Shown here one piece after another: positions 1 to 7,222 of a DNA stretch of 7,222 bases. The stretch lies in the NCBI GenBank assembly GCA_025453855.1, contig JALOPO010000082.1, positions 1 to 7,222 on the forward strand. Direction: 5' to 3'. The first letter of the stretch is position 1; each line of letters starts with the position of its first letter. The stretch comes from Gemmatimonadaceae bacterium. Its GTDB lineage: Bacteria; Gemmatimonadota; Gemmatimonadetes; Gemmatimonadales; Gemmatimonadaceae. The notes below the pieces were generated by a model, which made no database searches, was not told the DNA's origin, and saw nothing but the letters and a program-made list of their open reading frames with translations. The translations under genes and the position numbers were made by a program.

Positions 1-2490
1 GTAGAGCTGCGCGAGGCCGAAGTGGTCGGCGCGATCGACGAACATCGTGTTCGCGTTCGGCACGTCGAGCCCCGACTCCACGATCATCGTGCTCACGAGG
101 ACGTCGACCTCGCCGTGCACGAAGCGGCGCATGACCTCCTCGAGCTCCTTCTCGCGCATCTGCCCGTGCCCGACCGCGATGCGCGCGCGCGGCACCACCC
201 GGCGCAGGTGGTCGGCCACCGCCTCGATCGTCTCGATGCGGTTGTGCACGAAGAAGACCTGCCCGCCGCGATCGAGCTCGCGGCCGAGCGCCTCCTCCAC
301 CAGCCCGTCGTCGTTGGGCTCGACGTAGGTGAGCACCGGCGAGCGGTCGCGCGGCGGCGTCTGCATGAGCGTCATGTCGCGCAGCCCGGCGAGCGACTGG
401 TGGAGCGTGCGCGGGATCGGCTGCTCCTCGTCGACGATGATCAGCCCGAGGTCGGCGAAGACGACGTCCTCGCTCAGCAGCCGGTGCGTGCCGACGACCA
501 CGTCGAGCTCCTTCGCCTTGAGCTGGCGCAGCACGTCGGCCTGCTCCTTCGCGGTCTGGAAGCGCGAGAGCGCGCCGACCTTCACCGGGAAGTCGGCGAG
601 GCGGTCGCCGAAGGTGCGGAAGTGCTGGTCGGCGAGGATCGTCGTCGGCACGAGCACCGCCACCTGGCGCCCGCTCTGCACCGCCTTGAAGGCGGCGCGC
701 ACCGCGATCTCGGTCTTGCCGTAGCCCACGTCGCCCACGAGGAGGCGATCCATGGGGCGCGCCCCCTCCATGTCGCGCTTCACGTCGTCGGTGGCCTTGC
801 GCTGGTCGGGCGTGTCCTCGAAGAGGAAGCCGCTCTCGAGCTGCTTCTGCCACGGCGTGTCGGGGACGTGGCTCGGCCGGCTCGCGACCTTGCGGCGCGC
901 GTAGAGGTCGAGGAGCTCGTGCGTCATCTCGAGGATCGCGGCGCGCGTGCGGTCGCGCTGCTGGCTCCAGCGCCGGCCGCCGAGCTTGTGCAGGCGCGGC
1001 GGCGGCGTGTCGCCCCCGGTGTCGCCGGCCGCGCGATAGCGCTCGATCTGGTCGATGCGGTGGAGCGGGACGTTCAGCCGATCGCCCCCCTCGTACTCGA
1101 TCACCGCCACCTCGACCGTCGCCTCGTTCACGAAGGTCGTCGACATCCCGCGATAGATGCCGATGCCGTGGTCGAGGTGCACGACGTAGTCGCCGGGCTT
1201 GAGCGCCGTGACGACGTCGAGCGCGCCCCCGCCCGCGTACTTGCGCGCGCGGCGGATGCGCCGCTCGCGGCGGAAGATCTCGTGATCGGTGAGGACGCGG
1301 AGCCCCTCGCGCCCGTCGGCCGCCGGCACGACGAAGCCGGCGCCGAGCACGCCCAGCGCGAGCTGCGCGCTCGGCCCCTGCCGCCCCTCGGAGAGGAGCT
1401 CGTCGAGGCGCTCGAGCTGGCCGGTGTTGTCGCAGAGGATGAGCGTGGGCGGCGGCACGCGGAGCAGCGCCCGCAACGCCTGCATGTCGCGCCCCACGTG
1501 CTCCGGCGCGCGCAGCGGGAAGCCGACGTCGGGCGTCTCCACCGCCGGATCGCTCACGCGCAGCGTGCCGAAGGCGGCGAGCATCGCCATCGCCTGCTCG
1601 GGGGCGACGAAGAGCTGCTCGCGCGGCGGCGCCCCCTCGCCCCGGCGACGCGCGAGCGCGACGTGATGTGCGGCCTCGTCCCAGGTGCGCCGCAGCTCGG
1701 GCTCCACGCTCGTGCCGAGCGGGCGCACGACGAGGGCATCGGGGGGAAGGAGCTCGGGGAGCGTGACGCGATCGTAGCTCCCGTCGCCGCTCGTGGTCGT
1801 CGGCACGTCGACGGGGAGGACGAGCGCGACCTGCGCGTCGCGCGCGCTGCGCTGCGTGACGAGGTCGAAGTGGCGCAGCTCGATGATCTCGTCGCCCCAG
1901 AACTCCAGGCGCACCGGCTCGGCCATGCCGAAGCCGTAGATGTCGAAGATCCCGCCACGCACCGCGTACTGTCCCACGTCGTCGAGCATCGGGACGCGCT
2001 CGTAGCCGTGCGCGTCGAGATGCGCGGCGAGATCCTCGGGGCGCCACGTGTCGCCCTTGCGGAGCTCGAGCCGCGCCTCGGCCACCGCGCGCGCGAGCTG
2101 CGTGCGCTCCATGAGCGCGCGGCTGGTGGTGAGGAGGAGCCGCACGCGTCCGCGCGCCAGCGCCTCGAGCGTCTCCACGCGCTCGCCCGCGACTTCCGCG
2201 TGCGGCTCGATCTCGCCGAAGCCCTCGCGCGGCGGATAGAGCGCGATCCCGTCGCCATCGGTGAGCGCACCGAGGTCGGCGAGCCAGCGCTCGGCCTCGG
2301 GGAGCGCGTCGCAGACGACGACCACGAGCCGGCCGGGGAGGCGGCGCGCGAGCGCGGCGACGAAGACGGCGTCGCCCGAGCCGTGCAGGCCGGCAAGGGT
2401 GAGCGTGCGCTTGGGCGCCGGCAGCGTGTTCACGACGCGCGTGAACTGCGGCAGGCGCTCGACCGCGTCGAGCAGGTGCGGGAGCGGCAT
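1..2490 (-). CDS. mfd: Transcription-repair coupling factor Mfd, 3'-truncated by window edge, with internal in-frame deletion
   Basis: Mfd is a cytoplasmic ATP-driven DNA translocase that removes stalled RNA polymerase and recruits UvrA for nucleotide excision repair. The window shows 830 codons with no frame break. In order: a UvrB-like N-terminal module with a degenerate Walker A lacking lysine (GLHGSGDA, residues 34-41) and the conserved block VGQYAVRGGIFDIY (172-185); the RNA-polymerase-interacting CarD-like domain, about 430-490 (GDYVVHLDHGIGIYRGM); then the RecG-like motor with Q motif TPDQ (560-563), Walker A GDVGYGKTE (586-594), VPTT, GTHRLL and Walker B DEEQ (687-690). PIPRTL follows at 691, so about 25 residues carrying motif III are absent compared with E. 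coli Mfd. Later motifs are normal (GHGQMREKE, ESGLDVPNANT, ADHFGLAQLY). The RGRVGR motif and UvrA-masking C-terminal domain, perhaps 250 residues, lie beyond the edge. The ATG overlaps the stop of the upstream VWA gene (TGATG) without a Shine-Dalgarno. Identity is near certain; activity is doubtful if the deletion is real. Confidence 0.96.
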   Translation of the reverse strand, partial: MPLPHLLDAVERLPQFTRVVNTLPAPKRTLTLAGLHGSGDAVFVAALARRLPGRLVVVVCDALPEAERWLADLGALTDGDGIALYPPREGFGEIEPHAEVAGERVETLEALARGRVRLLLTTSRALMERTQLARAVAEARLELRKGDTWRPEDLAAHLDAHGYERVPMLDDVGQYAVRGGIFDIYGFGMAEPVRLEFWGDEIIELRHFDLVTQRSARDAQVALVLPVDVPTTTSGDGSYDRVTLPELLPPDALVVRPLGTSVEPELRRTWDEAAHHVALARRRGEGAPPREQLFVAPEQAMAMLAAFGTLRVSDPAVETPDVGFPLRAPEHVGRDMQALRALLRVPPPTLILCDNTGQLERLDELLSEGRQGPSAQLALGVLGAGFVVPAADGREGLRVLTDHEIFRRERRIRRARKYAGGGALDVVTALKPGDYVVHLDHGIGIYRGMSTTFVNEATVEVAVIEYEGGDRLNVPLHRIDQIERYRAAGDTGGDTPPPRLHKLGGRRWSQQRDRTRAAILEMTHELLDLYARRKVASRPSHVPDTPWQKQLESGFLFEDTPDQRKATDDVKRDMEGARPMDRLLVGDVGYGKTEIAVRAAFKAVQSGRQVAVLVPTTILADQHFRTFGDRLADFPVKVGALSRFQTAKEQADVLRQLKAKELDVVVGTHRLLSEDVVFADLGLIIVDEEQPIPRTLHQSLAGLRDMTLMQTPPRDRSPVLTYVEPNDDGLVEEALGRELDRGGQVFFVHNRIETIEAVADHLRRVVPRARIAVGHGQMREKELEEVMRRFVHGEVDVLVSTMIVESGLDVPNANTMFVDRADHFGLAQLY

Positions 2491-2492
2491 CA
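2488..2492 (-). promoter_or_regulatory. TGATG stop/start overlap: BatA-type gene to mfd
   Basis: The BatA-type stop TGA (2492-2490) shares a base with the mfd ATG (2490-2488). The pyrimidine-rich stretch just upstream (GCTCCCGTGCCCGCCTG) holds no Shine-Dalgarno. mfd translation is therefore probably coupled to the upstream gene, and the overlap also places both genes on one transcript. Confidence 0.6.
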
Positions 2493-4337
2493 GGCGGGCA
2501 CGGGAGCGGACGGGACGAACGGGCGGGCATCGCGACGCGCGAGCCACCCCTCGAGCAGGAGACAGGCGAGCGCGAGGGCGAGCAGCGGCCAGACGAGCGG
2601 ACGCGGCGCGCCACCGCGCGCGAGGAGCGCGCGCCAGTCGGCGACATCGTGCGTCACGACATGTGCGGCGTCGTCCCCGAGTCGCGCGGCGATCGTGGCC
2701 AGCGAGGCACGGGCGAGCTGCGACTCGCCCGGATCGCGCTGCACGACGACGAGGCCGCGCGTGCGCGCGCCGTCACCGCCGACCCAGCGATAGACGCCGG
2801 GGATCGACGGTGCGCGCGATGCATCGCGGATGGCGCGACCCGCCATGTCGACGAGCTGCGCGCCGGCCACCGGCGGGCGGAGCGGCGCGCCGGCGGCGAC
2901 GGTGCGCGGCGCGACGCCACCGCCGCCGGCGCGATCGATGGCATCGAGCAGCCACGGGACGAACGCGGCGCGCAGCGGAAGCGTCGTGTACGCGGGATCG
3001 AGCGCGGTGCCGACGAGCACCCATCCCTCGCCGGCGACCATGAGCGGCGCGCCACCCGCGACGAGCATCGTGTCGCCGGCGGCGCCCGGCGTGGCCGGGG
3101 CCAGCGGTGCCCAGCGCGTCGCGCGCACGGTCGCGTCGCCACGCAGGACCTCGTCGCGCGCGACGAGCGGCGCGTCGCCCTGCCGCACCGCCCCGAAGCG
3201 CCACGCGATGCCGAGGCGTGCCAGCGCCGCGTTGGCGCCGGCGAGCGCACCGGGATCGGTGGGGAGGGTGAAGACCGCCGGCAGCGCGGACTGCGCGTCG
3301 GGTGCACCGATGCGCACGGCCGGGGCACCGCCGCTGCGCACGCGCCCCTGCGCGGCGAGCACGCCGACCGCCGCATCGGCATACGGTCCCGCGGTCGCGC
3401 GCACCGCGGCCGGCGGTGCCACGTGCACCGCGTCGATCGCCTCGTCGTCGAGATCGAGCGCATCGGGGACGATGCGCACGCGCGCCGCGAACCAGCCCGT
3501 GTCGGGGGCGACGAGCGGGATGCGCACGGTGAGCGACGAGTCGACGGGCGGACGCCGTGCCACGCCGCGCGCGAGATCGTTGGCGCCGACGCTCGCCGTC
3601 CACGCGACGCTGTCCCCCGCGAACTGCAGCGTCGCCTCGAGCGCACCGCGCGGATTCCAGCGAGAGGGCCGCGCCCGCACGCGCGTCACCGCCGCGTTGG
3701 GTGCCGGCACGCCGCGCGGGACGAAGACGGCGGTGCGCACGCCGCGTGCGTCGATCGTGTCGCCCCAGGCGGACGCCTGGCCATCGGTGACGATCGCCAC
3801 CGCGCTCCCCGCGCCCGCCGTGCGCGCGAGCGCGACCGCGCGTCGCACCGCAGCGGCGAGATCGCCCGCGGCACGCGCCGGCGTCGAGGCGCCGAGCACC
3901 GAGTCGATCGCCGCGGCGCCGGTGTGCACGCGGCCGTCGGTGGTGACGAGCCAGCGACGCTCGGCGTCGGCGGCGCCGGCGTGGAGCGCACGCGCCGTCG
4001 CGCGCAGCGTGTCGTGCACGCGGGAGGCGCCGAGGCGCGCGGCGGTGCTCGGCGAGTCGTCGAGGACGATCGCGAGCGCGCGCGGGGCACCGGAACCGGC
4101 GGTCCAGACGGGGCGCGCCGCGGCCAGCGCGAGCGCCAGGATGGCGAGCACGCGCAGCAGCAGCAGGAGGAGCTGGCGCAGCCGCAGGTTGCGGCTCGCC
4201 TCCTGCTCCGCCTGCACGAGCCAGCGCACCGCGGGAAAGTCGATGCGCGCGCCCGCGCGCTGGCGCAGGACGTGGAGGAGGAGCGGCACGGCGGCGACCG
4301 CCGCGAGCGCGAGCCAGGCCGGGGCGAGGAAGCCCAT
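2490..4337 (-). CDS. BatA-type membrane-anchored VWA domain protein
   Basis: This is a 615-residue membrane protein of the BatA/aerotolerance type. The first 80 or so residues match the BatA N-terminal domain: FLAPAWLALAAVAAVPLLLH forms membrane segment 1 (about 3-24), followed by IDFPAVRWL and a second hydrophobic helix (about 56-74) ending AARPVW. A von Willebrand A domain follows, with metal-site motif D93-x-S95-x-S97 (DDSPS) and the later aspartate D185 in IVTDGQ; the usual threonine between them is not clear. A long Ala/Pro/Arg-rich region (about 205-575, with ALDPAYTTLPLRAAFVPWLL and SIPGVYRW) probably lies outside the cytoplasm. A third membrane helix (about 580-599) and a short basic tail end the protein. 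Its start overlaps the stop of a 19-codon ORF and its stop overlaps the mfd start. Family proteins work with DUF58 and MoxR partners in poorly defined envelope or stress roles. The substrate is unknown and the family call is firm. Confidence 0.9.
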   Translation of the reverse strand: MGFLAPAWLALAAVAAVPLLLHVLRQRAGARIDFPAVRWLVQAEQEASRNLRLRQLLLLLLRVLAILALALAAARPVWTAGSGAPRALAIVLDDSPSTAARLGASRVHDTLRATARALHAGAADAERRWLVTTDGRVHTGAAAIDSVLGASTPARAAGDLAAAVRRAVALARTAGAGSAVAIVTDGQASAWGDTIDARGVRTAVFVPRGVPAPNAAVTRVRARPSRWNPRGALEATLQFAGDSVAWTASVGANDLARGVARRPPVDSSLTVRIPLVAPDTGWFAARVRIVPDALDLDDEAIDAVHVAPPAAVRATAGPYADAAVGVLAAQGRVRSGGAPAVRIGAPDAQSALPAVFTLPTDPGALAGANAALARLGIAWRFGAVRQGDAPLVARDEVLRGDATVRATRWAPLAPATPGAAGDTMLVAGGAPLMVAGEGWVLVGTALDPAYTTLPLRAAFVPWLLDAIDRAGGGGVAPRTVAAGAPLRPPVAGAQLVDMAGRAIRDASRAPSIPGVYRWVGGDGARTRGLVVVQRDPGESQLARASLATIAARLGDDAAHVVTHDVADWRALLARGGAPRPLVWPLLALALACLLLEGWLARRDARPFVPSAPVPA

Positions 4338-4339
4338 CA
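4335..4339 (-). promoter_or_regulatory. TGATG stop/start overlap: mini-ORF to BatA-type gene
   Basis: The TGA closing the 19-codon frame (4339-4337) overlaps the ATG of the BatA-type gene (4337-4335). This ATG gives the canonical MGFLAPAWL start of the family, which makes the start assignment strong. Only a weak GGTGG lies about a dozen bases upstream. Confidence 0.55.
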
Positions 4340-4396
4340 GTCGCGTGCCACCGGGCGACGCGTGCGCGTCGCGGCGCGGAGTCGAACGATGGCCAT
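4337..4396 (-). CDS. 19-codon mini-ORF linking DUF58 and BatA-type genes
   Basis: Between the DUF58 stop and the BatA-type start lies a short frame that begins at an ATG overlapping the DUF58 TGA and ends at a TGA overlapping the BatA-type ATG. It encodes 19 residues starting MAIVRLRAATR and ending PVARD; six are arginine, and there is no hydrophobic segment. No recognisable Shine-Dalgarno precedes it. The geometry fits a translational bridge that hands ribosomes terminating on the DUF58 gene on to the BatA-type gene, so the peptide itself may not matter. It could also be a decayed gene remnant or a chance spacer, since 59 sense bases in GC-rich DNA are often open. I recognise no family. Confidence 0.35.
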   Translation of the reverse strand: MAIVRLRAATRTRRPVARD

Positions 4397-4398
4397 CA
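4394..4398 (-). promoter_or_regulatory. TGATG stop/start overlap: DUF58 to mini-ORF
   Basis: The DUF58 stop TGA (4398-4396) shares its last base with an ATG (4396-4394). The preceding 20 bases contain no purine-rich anti-Shine-Dalgarno match, so initiation here would depend on ribosomes that have just terminated. Overlaps of this form are a known basis for termination-reinitiation. Whether this one is used is an inference. Confidence 0.5.
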
Positions 4399-5313
4399 GG
4401 CGCGCAGCGTCTCGCGCGCCGCGAAGGCGCGTCGCAGCGCGAGGCCGAACGGTTCCTCGGTCCCGCAGAGCGCGTAGCGCGCGCCCTGCTCGAGGAAGAG
4501 GCGCTGCCACTGCGCGAGCGCGGCGGCGGCGGCGGCGCGATAGCGATCGCGCACGTCGCGCGCGCTGGCCGCGATCTCGACGCCGCTCTCGGGGTCGACG
4601 TAGCGCGCGTCGGCGGGGCCGTCGGGGAGCTCGCGCTCGCCGGGATCGAGCACGTGGAGCGCGAGCACGTCGTGCCCCGTCGCGCGCAGCGCGCGCAGCG
4701 CCGAGGCCACCGGCGCCGGCTCGCAGAGCAGGTCGGAGACGATGATCACGAGCCCCGGGCGCCGCACCAGCCCCGCCGCCTCGCGCAGCGCGAGGTCGAG
4801 GCGCGAGTCGCGCCCGCCGGCCGGCTGGGCGAGCAGCTGCAGCACCCGCTGGAAGTGCGCGGCGCGCGCGCGCGGTGGCACGCTGGCGGTGACCGTCTCG
4901 TCGAAGCGCACCAGCCCCACCGCATCGCGCTGCTTGAGGAGGAGGAGCGCGAGCGCGGCCGCGAGCTGGTCGGCATAGGCGCGCTTGGTGAGCCCCGCGC
5001 CGGCGCTGCGCCACGCCATGCTCCGGCTCCCGTCCACGAGCAGGAGCGCGCGCAGGTTCGTCTCCTCCTCGAACTGCTTCACGACCCACCGATCGGTGCG
5101 TGCCGCGATGCGCCAGTCGAGGTAGCGCAGGTCGTCGCCGGGCTGGTACGGGCGGTGCTCGGCGAACTCCACGCTGAAGCCCTTGCGCGGGGAGCGATGG
5201 AGCCCGGTCAGGAAGCCGTCCACGAGCCAGCGCGCCCGCACCTCCAGGCCGCCGAGAGCGGCGAGGACGGCGGGATCGACGAGATCGGCGCGGGCGGGCG
5301 AGGCAAGCGACAT
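4396..5313 (-). CDS. DUF58 family protein with VWA-like fold
   Basis: A 305-residue protein with no signal peptide or membrane helix, so probably cytoplasmic. It carries the full DUF58 signature: LHRSPRKGFSVEFAEHRPYQ (38-57), PGDDLRYLDWRIAARTDRW (58-76) and VKQFEEETNL (78-87). This runs into a VWA-like metal site VDGSRSM (D94, S96, S98), with the later aspartate at D194 in IIVSDLL. The usual metal-site threonine region reads GGRDSRLDLAL, where S170 may substitute. Length is normal for the short soluble form. In many bacteria this gene follows a MoxR AAA+ ATPase and precedes BatA/BatB-type VWA genes; the MoxR-VWA pairs are thought to act in protein maturation, metal insertion or stress. Here it is the first gene of the leftward operon with no moxR beside it. 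The chosen ATG gives the expected N-terminus before DPAVLAALGGLEVRAR. No good ribosome binding site precedes it. The exact function is unknown. Confidence 0.93.
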   Translation of the reverse strand: MSLASPARADLVDPAVLAALGGLEVRARWLVDGFLTGLHRSPRKGFSVEFAEHRPYQPGDDLRYLDWRIAARTDRWVVKQFEEETNLRALLLVDGSRSMAWRSAGAGLTKRAYADQLAAALALLLLKQRDAVGLVRFDETVTASVPPRARAAHFQRVLQLLAQPAGGRDSRLDLALREAAGLVRRPGLVIIVSDLLCEPAPVASALRALRATGHDVLALHVLDPGERELPDGPADARYVDPESGVEIAASARDVRDRYRAAAAAALAQWQRLFLEQGARYALCGTEEPFGLALRRAFAARETLRA

Positions 5314-5340
5314 GACGGCGGGAAACGCGTGAGGCGGGAG

Positions 5341-5346
5341 AAGATA
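5341..5346 (-). promoter_or_regulatory. Weak candidate -10 box for the leftward operon
   Basis: Read on the minus strand this is TATCTT, four of six matches to TATAAT, about 28 bases before the DUF58 ATG. The hexamer 17 bases upstream (TCTCCC) does not resemble TTGACA. It is offered only because it is one of two AT-richer spots in the gap. Confidence 0.25.
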
Positions 5347-5381
5347 CCCCGAAACAGCGTCCGGGGAGACTACATTCCCCG
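5347..5381. repeat. Three CCCCG/CGGGG boxes in alternating orientation at 15-bp spacing
   Basis: CCCCG at 5347-5351, CGGGG at 5362-5366 and CCCCG at 5377-5381 begin exactly 15 bp apart, each separated by ten bases. The middle box can pair with either neighbour, giving two mutually exclusive five-pair stems with ten-base loops. The array lies between the two candidate -10 boxes and includes the rightward one in its second loop. It could be an operator or an RNA switch element, but short GC boxes are common in such DNA and chance is quite possible. Confidence 0.35.
5371..5376 (+). promoter_or_regulatory. Weak candidate -10 box for lepA
   Basis: TACATT matches four of six consensus positions and sits 53 bases before the lepA ATG. 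No TTGACA-like hexamer lies at 16-18 bp upstream. The lepA start has only a weak GGGA (5422-5425) as a possible ribosome binding site. Confidence 0.25.
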
Positions 5382-5429
5382 CCTGGCGCGCCCCGACCCT
5401 CGCGCCGCGCCACTTTCCGACGGGACCGC

Positions 5430-7222
<1,793 letters not shown>

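Larger units (their letters stand above)
5314..5429. promoter_or_regulatory. Divergent intergenic region between the DUF58 operon and lepA
   Basis: This 116-bp gap is the only non-coding stretch in the window and must hold the lepA promoter and most likely the promoter of the leftward operon. Its middle (about 5341-5376) is noticeably less GC-rich than its surroundings. Candidate -10 hexamers are TACATT at 5371-5376 for the rightward direction and TATCTT at 5346-5341 for the leftward direction, each matching four of six consensus positions. Neither has a convincing -35 box at 17 bp. The leftward candidate would leave a leader of about 20 bases, the rightward one about 45. I see no terminator here. 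Confidence 0.6.

Noticed and set aside
1..2490. A frameshift in mfd as the explanation for the motif III gap
   Set aside because: The frame stays the same from the ATG to the window edge, and conserved motifs flank the gap directly on both sides in that one frame, so this is an in-frame absence.
22..2793. A 923-codon plus-strand open frame opposite mfd
   Set aside because: It is an antisense shadow in GC-rich DNA. The translation is rich in His, Arg, Glu, Ala and Asp with no motif, while the opposite strand encodes unmistakable Mfd.
2490..4337. A glutamine-amidotransferase-like or second enzymatic domain in the middle of the BatA-type protein
   Set aside because: Some long family members carry such a region, but I could see no catalytic motif between residues 200 and 575.
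2649..4745. A 698-codon plus-strand open frame opposite the VWA genes
   Set aside because: Arg/Ala/Gly-rich shadow without domains; the minus-strand proteins explain the sequence.

Overview
This is very GC-rich bacterial chromosome, with third codon positions almost all G or C. It holds four protein genes in a divergent layout and no mobile element, RNA gene or CRISPR array. The best guess for the source is Gemmatimonadota or a similar high-GC environmental lineage. That rests on base composition, on DUF58/BatA-type VWA genes beside a housekeeping gene, and on the wording of the Mfd and LepA proteins. It is an inference from memory, not a search result.

The left three quarters (1-5313) read leftward as one compact operon. 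A soluble DUF58 protein (4396-5313) comes first, then a 19-codon mini-ORF (4337-4396), then a membrane-anchored BatA-type VWA protein (2490-4337), and last mfd, the transcription-repair coupling factor (1-2490, running off the left edge). Each junction is a one-base TGATG stop/start overlap, and none has a clear Shine-Dalgarno sequence. Translation is therefore probably coupled along the whole transcript. A 116-bp divergent intergenic region (5314-5429) separates this operon from lepA (elongation factor 4). lepA runs rightward and is cut only a few codons before its expected end.

The DUF58 and BatA-type proteins belong together: such pairs, usually with a MoxR AAA+ ATPase, form VWA-based systems linked to envelope stress or to protein maturation. 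No moxR is present here; the position upstream of the DUF58 gene is taken by divergent lepA. mfd and lepA both serve information processing, Mfd on stalled RNA polymerase and LepA on the ribosome.

The most striking observation is in mfd. The reading frame is intact, but the Walker B box (DEEQ) joins directly to the conserved PIPRTL. About 25 residues normally found between them are missing, including helicase motif III (TAT). This is either an in-frame lesion that should cripple the translocase or a sequence/assembly error. The second point of interest is the chain of TGATG couplings passing through the 19-codon ORF. I found no evidence for a wholly new multi-gene system.
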